From positions 33,028 through 97,027 of the forward strand of contig NZ_JNFD01000017.1 in the NCBI RefSeq assembly GCF_000756375.1: a stretch of DNA of 64,000 nt. Direction: 5' to 3'. The translations under genes and the position numbers were made by a program. Source of the stretch: Sphingopyxis sp. LC81. Its GTDB lineage: Bacteria > Pseudomonadota > Alphaproteobacteria > Sphingomonadales > Sphingomonadaceae. Positions within the stretch are counted from its first letter, which is position 1. Every line of letters begins with the position of its first letter. Below the pieces are notes generated by a model. It had not been told where the DNA came from. It made no database searches and saw only the letters and a list, made by a program, of their open reading frames with translations. This document shows positions 30,580 to 41,600 of this stretch, one piece after another.

Positions 30580-31307
30580 GCCCGGTTCGCCGGTGGGTAG
30601 CGTAGCGCGCCGGTGGGGTCGGAAAGCCGCCCCTTTTCGAGCCGCATCATCTGCGCATTTTCGATGCGGCTGATCAGGTGGATGTCGTGCGTCGCGACGA
30701 CGACGGTGGTGCCGAGGCGGTTTAGTGCCTCGAACAATCCCAGCAGACGCATCGCCATTTCGGGGTCGACGTTACCCGTAGGCTCGTCGGCGACGAGCAA
30801 TTGCGGCCGCGCGATGACGGCGCGTGCGATCGCAACGCGCTGCTGCTCGCCGCCTGACAGCGTCGCGGGGCGCGCATCGGCGCGGTCGCCGAGCCCGATC
30901 CAACTCAGCATCTCGCCGACGGGGCCCGACAGATCCTCTTCGCTGACCCCCGCGATACGCAGCGGCAGCGCGATATTGTCGCGCGCCGACAAATGCGGGA
31001 TCAGCCGGAAATCCTGGAACACGACGCCGATCCGGCGGCGAAAGCCCGGCAGGCGGTGGCGCGGCATCGCGACCAGATCCTCGCCGAACAGGCGGACGAT
31101 TCCGCGGCTCGGCCGCTGCGCGAGATAGAGCATCTTGAGCAGCGAGGTCTTGCCCGCGCCCGATGCGCCGGTGAGGAAATAGAAGCTGCCGGGCTGGAGA
31201 TTGAAGCTGATGTCGCTCAAAACCTCGGCATCGGGGCCATAGCGCAGGCCGACGCCGTCGAATTCGACCATCGCGCCGCCGGGCCGCGCCGGAGAGGCGT
31301 CGGTCAT
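30576..31307 (-). CDS. ftsE: Cell division ATP-binding protein FtsE
   Basis: A 243-residue ABC ATPase: Walker A GASGAGKT at residues 47-54, signature LSGGEQQRVAIARAV, Walker B LLVADEPTGNVDP, switch VVVATHD. The FtsE-type FEALNRLGTTVVVATHDIHLI is clear. An internal ATG (residue 13) could be used instead of the first, giving the shorter N-terminus typical of FtsE. It drives FtsX. Confidence 0.93.
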   Translation of the reverse strand: MTDASPARPGGAMVEFDGVGLRYGPDAEVLSDISFNLQPGSFYFLTGASGAGKTSLLKMLYLAQRPSRGIVRLFGEDLVAMPRHRLPGFRRRIGVVFQDFRLIPHLSARDNIALPLRIAGVSEEDLSGPVGEMLSWIGLGDRADARPATLSGGEQQRVAIARAVIARPQLLVADEPTGNVDPEMAMRLLGLFEALNRLGTTVVVATHDIHLISRIENAQMMRLEKGRLSDPTGALRYPPANRA

Positions 31308-31466
31308 GGCGTCGCCCGCGCGCGACGGCGCGCCAGCGTCAGGTCAAAGAACAGGGGCGCTGGTCCGCTCATCAGCCAGCATCTCGCACGGCTATCCACA
31401 GAGGACAAGACGGGAGTGGGCACGCGGCGCTTGCAACGCGCGAATCGGCGTGTTTAGAGGGAACCC

Positions 31467-32246
31467 ATGATCCTTGCCTGCCCGTCCTGTCACACGCGCT
31501 ATGTCGTTCCCGATACCGCGATCGGACCCACAGGCCGCACCGTGCGTTGCGCCAATTGCCGCCATAGCTGGTTCCAGGAACCAGCCGCGACGCCCGTCGA
31601 GGCTGTAGCGGCGCCCGTTCCAACCGCGCCGGAACCCGCCGCGGCGCCTGCACCGGCGCCCGCGCCCGAAGCGGCGCCGCGCCCGGCCGCGACCTATTCC
31701 GATTTCCCCGAACCCGATCCCGCGCCCGCGCGGGTTCCGCCGAGCTTTACGGCCGAGCCGGCCCCGCGTCCCGCACCCGTGATCGACGATGCGCCGCTGC
31801 CGTTCCGCCGCCCGCGGCGGAACCCGGCGAAGCGCTGGACGATCATCGCCGCGAGCGCGGCGGTGCTGATGCTCGGCGCGACCGCGGGGCTCATGTATTT
31901 CGGCCTGCCGGGCTGGGCGCAGGGTCTCGGCCTGCCGGGCGGGGTCGACGAGCCCGATCTGGTGATCGAGCTGCCGCCGAACCAGGATCATCGCGAGCTC
32001 GCCGACGGGACGATCTATTTCGCCGCGTCGGGGGTGATCATCAACCCGACCGACCGCGAACAGCGCGTGCCGTCGATCCTCGCCGAGCTGCGCGACGCGC
32101 AGGGGACGATCGTTTATAGCTGGACGATCAAGCCGCCGGTGCGGATGCTGCCGCCGAATGAAAAGGTCAATTTCAGCGAGGCGAAGCTCGACATCCCGCG
32201 GCGCGCGACGCAGTTGACCGTCAGCTGGGCTTTGCCGAAAAGCTGA
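31467..32246 (+). CDS. Zinc-ribbon (MJ0042-type) membrane protein
   Basis: A 259-residue protein. Residues 1-35 form an MJ0042 zinc ribbon with cysteines 5, 8, 28 and 31 (CPSC and CANC). A ~75-residue proline/alanine-rich linker follows, then one membrane segment ([21 protein letters not shown]) and a periplasmic beta-rich domain near 150 residues resembling DUF3426 ([31 protein letters not shown]). Such proteins sit beside ftsEX in alphaproteobacteria; the role is not known. It is divergent from ftsE, with about 160 bases between. Confidence 0.8.
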   Translation: MILACPSCHTRYVVPDTAIGPTGRTVRCANCRHSWFQEPAATPVEAVAAPVPTAPEPAAAPAPAPAPEAAPRPAATYSDFPEPDPAPARVPPSFTAEPAPRPAPVIDDAPLPFRRPRRNPAKRWTIIAASAAVLMLGATAGLMYFGLPGWAQGLGLPGGVDEPDLVIELPPNQDHRELADGTIYFAASGVIINPTDREQRVPSILAELRDAQGTIVYSWTIKPPVRMLPPNEKVNFSEAKLDIPRRATQLTVSWALPKS

Positions 32247-32263
32247 AATTTGAATTCGTTACA

Positions 32264-32281
32264 GTGACGTCGCGGCGTCAC
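32264..32281. terminator. Hairpin between convergent genes
   Basis: GTGACG (32264-32269) and CGTCAC (32276-32281) form a 6-base stem with a 6-base loop between the zinc-ribbon and YeiH-like genes, overlapping the YeiH stop. There is no T-run, so a terminator role is only suggested by position. Confidence 0.3.
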
Positions 32282-33339
32282 AGGCTGAGCGCGGCGGCGA
32301 GCGAAAGCAGGAAACTCGTCACCGTCGCGACGATGATCGGCGCGAAGCTGCGCCACCCCTGATCGAGCAGCAGGTGCAGCCGCGCCTTCATCGCGGTGGC
32401 GACGATCGCGAGCAGCAACAGCGCCTGCGCGCCCGTCGCGGCGGCATCCTGTGCGGGTTTGGGGATCTCGATCAGCGAATTGAGCGCCGCTATGCCAAGG
32501 AAACCCAGAATGAACCACGGGAGGCGCAGCGGAATCCGTCGCGTGTCGCCGGCTTCGCCGCTGCGGCCGAGCCAGAGCGCGACGAGCATCAGCATCGGCG
32601 CGAGCAGCGCGACGCGCGTCAGCTTGACGATCGTCGCGACCTCGCCCGCTTGAGCTGAGAAGGAAAAGCCACCGCCGATCGCCTGCGCGACGTCATGGAT
32701 CGACGCGCCGATCAGGAATCCCGCCTGCGCGTCCGTCAGGCCGAGCTCGGCGGCGAGCACGGGATAGAGCGTCATCGCGAGCGCGCTGGCAACGGTGATC
32801 CCGACGAGCGTCAGCGTGAAGCGCGCCTGGTCGACGCGTTTGTCGCCGATCAGCGAGTAAAGTGCGAGCGCCGCCGACGCGCCGCAGATCGCGGTTGCGC
32901 CGCCCGCGAGCAGCGCGGCGTGGCGATCCTGCGCGAACAGCCGCGCGCTCGCCACGGTGATGACGATGACCGCGAGCATGATCAGGACGAGCAAGGCGAA
33001 GGGCAACGGCCCGAGTTCGACGAGCTGCTCGGCGGTAATTCGCGCGCCGACGAGCACGATCCCCACGCGGAGCGCGGTCTGCGACATCAGGTCGAGCCCG
33101 GCGTGGGTGCGCTTGTCCTGCGAGAGGAAGGAGAGGGCGAGGCCGATCAGCAGCCCCATCAGGACGATCGGCGCGGCATAATGGTCGGCGAGCCACGCTG
33201 CGGCGAGCGCGGCGATGGCGGTGACGAGGATGCCGGGCAGATAATCGCGCCAGCGGCGGCGCGTCGGCGGATGCGCCTCGAGCTGCATCTCGCCATAAAG
33301 ATCGGCAGCCATCGGCCAGCTTTGTTCGGATGGCGTCAC
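32278..33339 (-). CDS. YeiH-family putative sulfate exporter (UPF0324)
   Basis: A membrane protein of 353 residues (344 if the ATG at 33312 is the start) with about ten membrane segments. The YeiH family motifs are clear: DLMSQTALRVGIVLVGARIT, LAGGATAICGASAALAL, ASIHDVAQAIGGGF and VKLTRVALLAPML. YeiH proteins are annotated as sulfate or sulfonate exporters, though evidence in the literature is thin. The GTG at 33339 has GGGAA upstream; the in-frame ATG nine codons on gives a more usual N-terminus. It is the last core-type gene before the tRNA scar. Confidence 0.88.
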   Translation of the reverse strand: MTPSEQSWPMAADLYGEMQLEAHPPTRRRWRDYLPGILVTAIAALAAAWLADHYAAPIVLMGLLIGLALSFLSQDKRTHAGLDLMSQTALRVGIVLVGARITAEQLVELGPLPFALLVLIMLAVIVITVASARLFAQDRHAALLAGGATAICGASAALALYSLIGDKRVDQARFTLTLVGITVASALAMTLYPVLAAELGLTDAQAGFLIGASIHDVAQAIGGGFSFSAQAGEVATIVKLTRVALLAPMLMLVALWLGRSGEAGDTRRIPLRLPWFILGFLGIAALNSLIEIPKPAQDAAATGAQALLLLAIVATAMKARLHLLLDQGWRSFAPIIVATVTSFLLSLAAALSL

Positions 33340-33442
33340 GCGATGTTCCCGATGTCCATGGCGCCGCTTCGCACATCGGCGCGCGTCGGTCGATAGGCCA
33401 TTGCTGGCACGGCGCGGGCTTGCTAGAGGCCGCGCTCTATCA

Positions 33443-34785
<1,343 letters not shown>

Positions 34786-35054
34786 CCCATACTCTCCGTC
34801 TGTCGGCGTATTGTGGCTGCCGAGAGGTGCAGGGAAGGCCCGCTCGACGCAAGAGGGCACAAGCTCCTAGTCCGCCCTCTTGCTAATTGACTTGTCGTCG
34901 GCGCTGCGCCAAATTTCTCGCAGGCCTTCAACAGGGGCCTGCCGCCTGCATTTGCGAAGCCACAATGGCACTGTTTTGATCACTGACCCATCGCATTTCG
35001 TGGCTTTGGGGGCGGTAGCAGGCGACGCCGGTCCGAAGCCCACGGAGACCTGCG

Positions 35055-35855
35055 ATGATGTTTCAATATTCCACCCTCGCCGGGCTGAAATCGCTCGCCA
35101 AGCAAATCCAGGCGGAGCAATCGGTCCCCCGGCACGAGGCGCTCGACCTCGCGGCATGTGCCGGCGGGTTCCAAGGCTATGTCGACGCGAAGCGCAAACT
35201 TCCAAGCCGGTCCGCGCTCCACAATGTCACGGTTCGGCAGACTTGGTGGGGCTATGAATCAAGGGAAAGCGGAATTGCGCAGATCGATCTGGAACTGCGT
35301 GCCTCGCTGACCGAGTTGGTGCGACCTCATCATCTGACCGGCTATCTCGGCGCCTGCAAAGTGACAGAAACCGTCTTTCTCGAACGTAGCGGTCAGCAGC
35401 GTCACGCCAATGAAACCCAATGGTATATTGGCCGGATCGCTCGCGCGCTGCAGTTTATGGACGCCACCGGCCTCAAACCCTCAAGCGCCCGCAGATGCTA
35501 TCCGACGCATGAATATGAGTCTCGTCCGCCCGTCGCCGATCACGATCATTGCTGGTTCGATCCCGAAGCGCGGGTCCATATATTGTCGACAGAACCCTAT
35601 CCCGGGCGAACCGAACGAGGCGAACCCCGACAGATCGAATGGGAACAGCGGCATGGTTGGAGCACCATGTACGTCGACTGGGGTAGCATTTATGGAAATG
35701 GCACGGAGTTCATCCTCTGTTGCCCCGCAGCCTATGCTGATGTGCTTTCGGCCAAGGTTGAACTCCTCGAGCGTTCGGTGACGGCCGTCGAGGACGAGGC
35801 GGTCGTGATCGAGACATTTGATCCCGCCGCGCGCAAGGTCATCGTCTTCGATTAG
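35055..35855 (+). CDS. Conserved protein of unknown function (DUF5623-like)
   Basis: A 266-residue soluble protein. The opening YSTLAGLKSLAKQIQAEQSVPRHEALDLAACAGGFQGYVDAKRKL resembles the N-terminal helix-turn motif I associate with DUF5623 proteins of mobile regions; that family name is from memory. The rest has many W/H/Y positions (WYIGRIARALQFMDATGLKPS, DHDHCWFDPEARVHILSTEPYPGR) but no catalytic motif that I can name. GGAGA lies 6 bases before the ATG. Confidence 0.65.
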   Translation: MMFQYSTLAGLKSLAKQIQAEQSVPRHEALDLAACAGGFQGYVDAKRKLPSRSALHNVTVRQTWWGYESRESGIAQIDLELRASLTELVRPHHLTGYLGACKVTETVFLERSGQQRHANETQWYIGRIARALQFMDATGLKPSSARRCYPTHEYESRPPVADHDHCWFDPEARVHILSTEPYPGRTERGEPRQIEWEQRHGWSTMYVDWGSIYGNGTEFILCCPAAYADVLSAKVELLERSVTAVEDEAVVIETFDPAARKVIVFD

Positions 35856-36286
35856 GTTTGCCGGAAGGAGCGGGGCTGCGGGCGCGCTCTTTCCCGCCGG
35901 CCTGGCGGCCGGCTCTTGAGGGCGCGGCACCTGATGTATCGGGCCCCGCCGCACTCTGAACCGGCGGCATTTCGGAATTGCGGGCGTTGAAAGCCGACAT
36001 GCCCCGGCTTTCCGCCCGCACCCAATCGTGCGACATGGCCGCCTTGTTGCAGGGTGCGCTTCATTGACCGGCCGGGCGGAAATGCTGCGCCAGAGAATTG
36101 CGGAATCGTCCGCTCGCGCGAAGGCGGCCAATCGACCAATCGTCGGGCGATCGAGCCCGTGGCACACTGGCTTGCCCCGGCCAGTCTGGGAAGTTAAAAT
36201 TCGGAATGCGATTTCAGTAAAGGCGAACCCGTCGCGGTTGATTGCATTGCGTCTGCCGCCGTCGGCGATCTTCTTGGACATAAACC
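35856..36286. other. Intergenic stretch with a strong hairpin
   Basis: No gene is supported in 431 bases. A perfect 7-base stem, GCCGGCC (35896-35902) with GGCCGGC (35907-35913) around TGGC, lies 41 bases after the preceding stop and could end that transcript. The rest is featureless to me apart from the likely promoter of the aspartyl-protease gene at its right end. Confidence 0.4.
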
Positions 36287-37456
36287 ATGGCTACGCGTCG
36301 GGCATTTGTCGGTGGCTTGGGAGCGGCGTGCATGAGCGGTATAATGCCTACACCAGGCGCCGGCTTCGAAAAGGCTGCAGATGATCGGGAATGGATGACT
36401 TTCACCTTCTGGCACGAGGACACCATTCTGATACCGGTAGCGGTCAACGGCGTCAGGACGACGGCGATGATGGACTCGGCTGCTGTCGCGTCGGTAATCG
36501 ATCTGGCCTTCGCGGCGACGGCAAAAGTTCCGCTTTCGTCGGTTAGCCAAGCATTCGCGGGGCCGGGCGGAAAATTTGCGGCGTCGCGAAGCGGTGAACT
36601 TCTAGTTTCCATTGGCGCTTCCCCCATGCCTCTGCCTTGGGCGGCCGTCGTAGATCTGTCCCAACTTTCGTCGGCCCTCGGCGGGTCCATAGGCTTCATT
36701 TTGGGCCAGGACATATTGCGAAATCGCGTTTTCGATTTCCGGTTCGATACGAATAAATTCTCGGTGCGCTCGAACGCCCTCGGCCTTGATACGGCAGGGC
36801 TCACGGAGCTGTCGCTCGCGCGAGGCGTGCGCCGGGAACCCACGATCGAGATCGAAATCGAAGGGCGCGAACCGGTCGCAGCGGCTGTAGACACGGGCAA
36901 TTCAAGCCCGCTGCTTCTTTCGGCCGCTTATGCAAAAAGGGCAGGTCTCTCGCCGAAAAGAAGCTCTACCGGTCTGTCGGTAACAGCAAATGGCCTGAGT
37001 ACGAACCGGTTGGTCACGTTGGATCGCATCCGCTTGGGACATCTGGACATGGCCGACGTTCCGGCAGAAATATTCGAAAACTGGACTGCGGATGGGTCGC
37101 CCGCGAATATCGGGATGCCGCTACTGGCAGGGCGGCGGCTCGTCTTCGACTTCGGACACGATCGGATTTGGCGAAGCCCATTGACGGCCGCGTCGCTTCG
37201 GCGGGATCGGTCGGGCTTGGGCATCGCAGCAGAGGTCGATCGGTTGGTCGTCGTGCATGTTGCGTCCGGCAGCCCGGCAATGGCGGGGGGATGGAAGCGG
37301 GACGAGCAAATATTCGAAGTCGACGGTCAGCGGATTGGACCGTCATACAATTCCGGCGATCTGTGGCGCTGGCGTTTCCGGCCAGCGGGCACTTTGGTCA
37401 GCCTGAAGATGAAGGATGGCTCCGTTCGGCATTTGCGGCTCGGCGACTATCATTGA
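36287..37456 (+). CDS. Retropepsin-like aspartyl protease with PDZ domain
   Basis: A 389-residue protein. A twin-arginine-like start (ATRRAFVGGLGAACMSG) suggests export. Two aspartyl-protease-like halves follow: TTAMMDSAAVASVI around residues 59-71 and AAVDTGNSSPLLL with DTG at 202-204. The second has the normal DTG; the first reads DSA where D-T/S-G is expected, which may weaken or abolish catalysis. From about residue 310 a PDZ-like domain is present (LVVVHVASGSPAMAGGWKRDEQIFEVDGQRI). The family cleaves or binds envelope proteins; the target is unknown. It converges with the MAPEG gene. Confidence 0.75.
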   Translation: MATRRAFVGGLGAACMSGIMPTPGAGFEKAADDREWMTFTFWHEDTILIPVAVNGVRTTAMMDSAAVASVIDLAFAATAKVPLSSVSQAFAGPGGKFAASRSGELLVSIGASPMPLPWAAVVDLSQLSSALGGSIGFILGQDILRNRVFDFRFDTNKFSVRSNALGLDTAGLTELSLARGVRREPTIEIEIEGREPVAAAVDTGNSSPLLLSAAYAKRAGLSPKRSSTGLSVTANGLSTNRLVTLDRIRLGHLDMADVPAEIFENWTADGSPANIGMPLLAGRRLVFDFGHDRIWRSPLTAASLRRDRSGLGIAAEVDRLVVVHVASGSPAMAGGWKRDEQIFEVDGQRIGPSYNSGDLWRWRFRPAGTLVSLKMKDGSVRHLRLGDYH

Positions 37457-37530
37457 TGGCATCGGATGATCGGTCATTTCCGATGTCGAGCAGGGAGCCA
37501 TTTCGGCGCAATCAGGAGGCTGCTCATCCG

Positions 37531-38073
37531 CTACCGGCCAGTCAGGATTAGCGATGCCGCAAGAACATATGCGAAGACGGCGGATGCGCCGGTCATCGCC
37601 ATTCCGAAGGCACGGGCAATTGGACTGGCCGCATAACCGATCGCGAAAGCGGCTCGGCCGATAAGGAACAGCAAAACCATCAACGGTATGAGGACAAGTT
37701 CGTTGTCTTTGAGGACAGTGGCGAGGATCAAATGCGCGCCCACTGCAAGCACGGTTTGCTCGAGCGTATTTTGCAAATTGGCACGACGGACGGCCAAGGC
37801 TGGACTTGCTTCGCTATAAGCTGAGCCATGGCGATCGGCCGGTGACCAGAAGCGTTTTTGGGACACTGCCCTGACGGAGCCCGCAAGCCAGATCAGGATG
37901 AGCAGATCCCATTTGAGCGCGAATGCGAGCCGATCGGCCAGCGTCATGGGACCTGAAGCGCCGACGAGGTCAGACGCGAGCCACAAGTAGCCGCCACCGA
38001 GTATCCCGGCGCACAAGAATATGGCCAACGCGCTTTGTCGAATGATCGATTTTTGTTCCTGGTCGAAAATCAT
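37531..38073 (-). CDS. MAPEG family membrane protein
   Basis: A 180-residue protein with four hydrophobic segments and the MAPEG signature RRANLQNTLEQTVLAVGAHLILA, in which arginine, asparagine and glutamate form the glutathione-binding site in known members. Bacterial MAPEG proteins can have glutathione transferase or peroxidase activity. It follows the cation-exchanger gene by 29 bases on the same strand, so both are probably one transcript. Confidence 0.8.
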   Translation of the reverse strand: MIFDQEQKSIIRQSALAIFLCAGILGGGYLWLASDLVGASGPMTLADRLAFALKWDLLILIWLAGSVRAVSQKRFWSPADRHGSAYSEASPALAVRRANLQNTLEQTVLAVGAHLILATVLKDNELVLIPLMVLLFLIGRAAFAIGYAASPIARAFGMAMTGASAVFAYVLAASLILTGR

Positions 38074-38102
38074 GATCTTCTGACCACCCTATTCTGATCG
38101 GT

Positions 38103-39362
38103 TCACCTTTCGGCGCTTGCGGGCTGGGCCCGGACTTGTTGATGTGGGCGCGCAGCGGTGAAAAGAATCTGTTTGAGGCCTTTCCAGTTCATCGCAACGA
38201 TAGCCGCTGCCAGCGCCAGATATCCCCAGCCCAGCCATGTGAGCGTCCGAATCGTTAGCGCCTCATCGTCGCGAAAGGTGAACGCTAAGCCGATCTGCGC
38301 AGAAAACAGGACCGACAGCGCAATTGCGCCCCCAATGCCCAGGCGCAGGCGGAGCAGTAGCGCCAAACCGAACAGCGACTGCGCGGCGGTAAGAAAGAAC
38401 TCCTCATGCTGCCGCGCGTCGAGCGGAAGCGCCATTAAACTGCCAGCGCCGACACTCATTGCCAGCGGCAACATTCCAACGAGCAAGGTCCATTGGTTGA
38501 TCTTGTCGCTGATCATTGTGGTGAGACCTGCCGCAGCACGATTGGAGAGGACAAACAGAATTGCAACGGTAACGGCGGGAGCTTCGCTGGCGAGCGGCGC
38601 GAGCCACTGGATGAGTAGGAACTCGTCGATTCCAAGTATCCGCCCAGAATCGATCATCGCCTCGGCAAAAGGCTCGGCAGAGACGAAAATGACGGTGGCG
38701 GCAGTCAGGGCCAAGCCCCCCATCAGCGCCCATTGCCGTCGCACGGGGAGTTTCTCGATCTCGGCAGCAAGACCTACCTCTTCGTCCTCATCCTCCCCTT
38801 CTTCCTCGACCTTCGGCAGACTACCCACGCGCCACAAATAGGCGATGAAGATGGCAATGAGCAGGATAGAATCGACGAAGGAGATGCTGTCCTTCATCAG
38901 GATGGAAAAGGCGTAGAGGCTTGGGATCAGCAGGAACAGAATTTCGACGCTGTTGACCGGCGCAAGCTGAATCGATTGGCTACGCGTGCGCCACCAATGA
39001 AGCAGCACCAGCAGCGGCCAGGCGATTCCGACCAGGAGCCGATTGGCCCCGGTCATGTTGGCAGCCGCGTAATGCACATAATCTGATTGAGGCGCTTGGC
39101 CTGCCCGCCACGCGTAATAGATGTCGACCGCATATTCTGGCAGCACGGTGATGATGGCGACGACCGCGAGAATAAGGCCGGCCGAAATCTGCCCCTCCGC
39201 AGTCTCTGCACCCCAGGACAGCATGAAGCCGGCCGCGAGGATCGCGGCGCCGAACACCATCGCGTCTAGGATCGGGTCGGGACGCCAGTCGGTCACGCGA
39301 AAATAGATCGCCGGAAGCATGGCGAGCACGGCAACCGCAACCGAGAACCAGAGCTTGCGCAT
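38103..39362 (-). CDS. Cation/Ca2+ exchanger (CaCA) superfamily membrane protein
   Basis: A 419-residue protein with about eleven membrane segments in two halves. Each half has a repeat resembling CaCA alpha repeats: GAETAEGQISAGLILAVVAIITVLPEYAVDIYY and LIQWLAPLASEAPAVTVAILFVLSNRAAAGLTTMISDK. A central cytoplasmic loop is strongly acidic (EEEGEDEDEE) and could sense calcium. The usual G-x-S-x-P-E is altered in both repeats, so the ion is uncertain. GGGAGG lies 7 bases before the ATG. Confidence 0.8.
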   Translation of the reverse strand: MRKLWFSVAVAVLAMLPAIYFRVTDWRPDPILDAMVFGAAILAAGFMLSWGAETAEGQISAGLILAVVAIITVLPEYAVDIYYAWRAGQAPQSDYVHYAAANMTGANRLLVGIAWPLLVLLHWWRTRSQSIQLAPVNSVEILFLLIPSLYAFSILMKDSISFVDSILLIAIFIAYLWRVGSLPKVEEEGEDEDEEVGLAAEIEKLPVRRQWALMGGLALTAATVIFVSAEPFAEAMIDSGRILGIDEFLLIQWLAPLASEAPAVTVAILFVLSNRAAAGLTTMISDKINQWTLLVGMLPLAMSVGAGSLMALPLDARQHEEFFLTAAQSLFGLALLLRLRLGIGGAIALSVLFSAQIGLAFTFRDDEALTIRTLTWLGWGYLALAAAIVAMNWKGLKQILFTAARPHQQVRAQPASAER

Positions 39363-39818
39363 CTATGAGCCTCCCTTTCGTTGCCTGGTGCGGAGTAGCA
39401 GTCCCTCGTGACACCCCGCCGATTTGAGTCGAGATCGATCAGGGAATAGAGAATGCAGCATGTCAGGCGGTAGTTATCGAAGGATAATCACCCGGTCCCT
39501 GACATGAAATGGTTTTTTGGAAGACCAGGGGTCGGGTAGCGCTGGCAAAAGCGTCGAATTCATTCGCTTGCGGTCCAGCTAGCCATTTTTCGGCTTTGTC
39601 GATTTCTCGCATTGGGCATGTAGCTGGGTCCAGCCGATTCGAAACTGGATAAGCTCCGGCCGGACCGGCCAATGCCAACCCCTCGATCAACCATCGTGAA
39701 GGTTCGAGGCTATATTTCTGAGGGGCACCACTCAGGTTGGCGCGTCAGATTGCGGCGTCCAGGGAGTATTCCGAGCGTAAACCGTGACGCACTGCAAATC
39801 ATAAGCAGCATGGCAGTT
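39363..39818. other. Intergenic stretch without a supported gene
   Basis: This stretch lies between the exchanger gene's start and the AraC gene's end. A 75-codon minus-strand frame at 39463-39690 has neither a ribosome site nor recognisable composition, so I do not call it. It must hold the promoter of the exchanger-MAPEG unit near 39380-39450. Composition is more AT-rich than the core genome. Confidence 0.4.
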
Positions 39819-40529
39819 TCATCGTCCGCTGCTGACTGGCGTCAATCCTTGAACCGCGCGAGGAGTCATGCCGAACATGCGCCTCATCGTGCGTGAAAGA
39901 TGCGCCTGGTCCGAAAACCCGCCGAGGAGTGCTGCGTCTACCAACGTCTCGCCATCATGCAATGCGCGAGCGGCGCGATCCAGCTTGCGCCATAATAGCC
40001 ACGTCGAAAGTGGAAAGCCGAGGTGATGCCGCGCAAGAAATCTCAACCGCGAATCCGACAATCCCAAATTCTCTGCCAAACTTGCGATCTGCATCTCATT
40101 CGGGTTTTCGGCCAGTTGCTGCAAGGCGGTGAAAAGGCGATGATCAACCGTCGAACGACTTCTCGGGACCGAATCTAACAGATTTACGACCCATTCCTGA
40201 ATGGTGATTTTGGAATCAAATCCAAGAAAGCCGCGATCGTCTACTATGTTGATATCGCCGCCGGCGATTTCGCCCATCACGCGGAAAGCCAAAGGCGTTT
40301 GCGGCTCCAAATACAGCATCGATACGACATGTTTGGCTATCAGGCGGTGTTCGACCATCGGCTGGATTACAATCGTGTGGCCGGAGAATTCCTGCCCGTC
40401 CGCATCAACTACGCAAACCGCACGGTCCGAACCGAAGACAAGCTGGATCGCCGCATGTCTATGTGGGCTGTTATCGGACGAATGCCCTCGATAGGCTGCC
40501 CATCCATCGCCGAAAACAAACGCGTTCAT
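39819..40529 (-). CDS. AraC family transcriptional regulator
   Basis: A 236-residue regulator. The N-terminal ~110 residues look like a cupin-type sensor domain (SPHRHAAIQLVFG, HTIVIQPMVEHRL). The C-terminal AraC domain contains IASLAENLGLSDSRLRFLARHHLGFPLSTWLLWRKLDRAARAL and the second helix-turn-helix LVDAALLGGFSDQAHLSRTMRRMFGMTPR. I used the ATG at 40529; a GTG 13 codons upstream is possible. It is divergent from the fatty acid hydroxylase and hydrolase genes and probably controls them. Confidence 0.88.
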   Translation of the reverse strand: MNAFVFGDGWAAYRGHSSDNSPHRHAAIQLVFGSDRAVCVVDADGQEFSGHTIVIQPMVEHRLIAKHVVSMLYLEPQTPLAFRVMGEIAGGDINIVDDRGFLGFDSKITIQEWVVNLLDSVPRSRSTVDHRLFTALQQLAENPNEMQIASLAENLGLSDSRLRFLARHHLGFPLSTWLLWRKLDRAARALHDGETLVDAALLGGFSDQAHLSRTMRRMFGMTPRAVQGLTPVSSGR

Positions 40530-40750
40530 CAAAGCTGGTTTGCCATCATTTTGGGGCGCGCTTGGCACCGGACCGCGGAACGTAGCTCAAAAGCGAAGCA
40601 CGAATATTGAACAAAACGGTCGAATGAAGTGATGCCGTTTCCACCCAAAAGCCCGGTTCCGTTTCGTTCAAGCCGACGCGACCAGCGCCGCCTAAAGTAG
40701 GCAGCAATCTCGATTCAAAACGATTGTCTGCTCAATTTAGGACGCTGAAA

Positions 40751-41593
40751 ATGCTGAAGAACTTTGTCCGGCTCATCTATCTACCGCTTTTCCTGATTGG
40801 CGGCAACGCCCTTGCCCTCCACATCGTCGGTAACGACCTTAGCCGGGCTTGGCTTTTTGCGTTGGTCGGCGGGTTCATTTTCCTCGCCTTTTGCCTTGAA
40901 CGACTTGTTCCATATGACACGGCGTTCAACATCGATCAGGGGGACACGCTGCGGGATTGGAGCCACTTCTTGGTGAATGAATCCATGGCAGTAATCGGGA
41001 TATTGTCGGTTCCCTTCACTGCCACGCTGCTCGCAATCCCGTCCGTATGGCCAGTAGGTTGGGCCCTTTGGCAGCAACTTCTGCTGGCTATCCTGATCGC
41101 CGACATCGGTATCACGCTGGCTCATTTCGCCAGCCATCGCTTCGCCTTTCTTTGGCGCTTGCATGCCGTGCACCATAGCGTGAAGCGGATGTATGGTTTC
41201 AACGGGCTGATGAAGCACCCGTTGCACCAGCTCATCGAGACGCTTGCGGGAACCACTCCCCTGCTGCTGCTTGGGGTTCCGCAGGATGTGCTGTCGTTGT
41301 TTGTTGTCGCCGTGCTGCTTCAGCTTCTCTTGCAGCATTCAAATGTTGCGTACTTTACTGGGCCGCTGAAATACATCCTGGCGGTCAATGTCGTTCATCG
41401 TTTCCACCATATCGGTAACGCCAAAGAGGGCGACGTAAACTTCGGCCTTTTCACAAATCTCACCGACCGGATGTTGGGAACAGTGTTTTTTGATCCCAAT
41501 CGCAAAATTGGTTCGGCTGACATCGGAATCGAAGACCGGCCGGACTATCCCAAAGAATATCTCAAGCAACTTGTTGAACCCTTCAGGTCATAG
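40751..41593 (+). CDS. Fatty acid hydroxylase / sterol desaturase superfamily protein
   Basis: A 280-residue membrane protein with the di-iron histidine boxes of the superfamily: HFASH, HAVHHS and HRFHH, plus further histidines at MKHPLHQLIE. At least four hydrophobic segments surround them. Members hydroxylate or desaturate lipids, sterols or carotenoids; the substrate cannot be chosen. The ATG at 40751 follows an AGGACG and is preferred over a TTG at 40724. The next gene starts 7 bases later, so this is an operon with the epoxide-hydrolase-like enzyme. Confidence 0.88.
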   Translation: MLKNFVRLIYLPLFLIGGNALALHIVGNDLSRAWLFALVGGFIFLAFCLERLVPYDTAFNIDQGDTLRDWSHFLVNESMAVIGILSVPFTATLLAIPSVWPVGWALWQQLLLAILIADIGITLAHFASHRFAFLWRLHAVHHSVKRMYGFNGLMKHPLHQLIETLAGTTPLLLLGVPQDVLSLFVVAVLLQLLLQHSNVAYFTGPLKYILAVNVVHRFHHIGNAKEGDVNFGLFTNLTDRMLGTVFFDPNRKIGSADIGIEDRPDYPKEYLKQLVEPFRS

Positions 41594-41600
41594 CGGTCCC

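Noticed and set aside
35481..36281. 266-codon minus-strand frame
   Set aside because: Half of it is antisense to the DUF5623-like gene, the composition is that of a shadow frame, and no ribosome site or domain is visible.
39463..39690. 75-codon minus-strand frame
   Set aside because: No ribosome site and no recognisable motif; left as intergenic.
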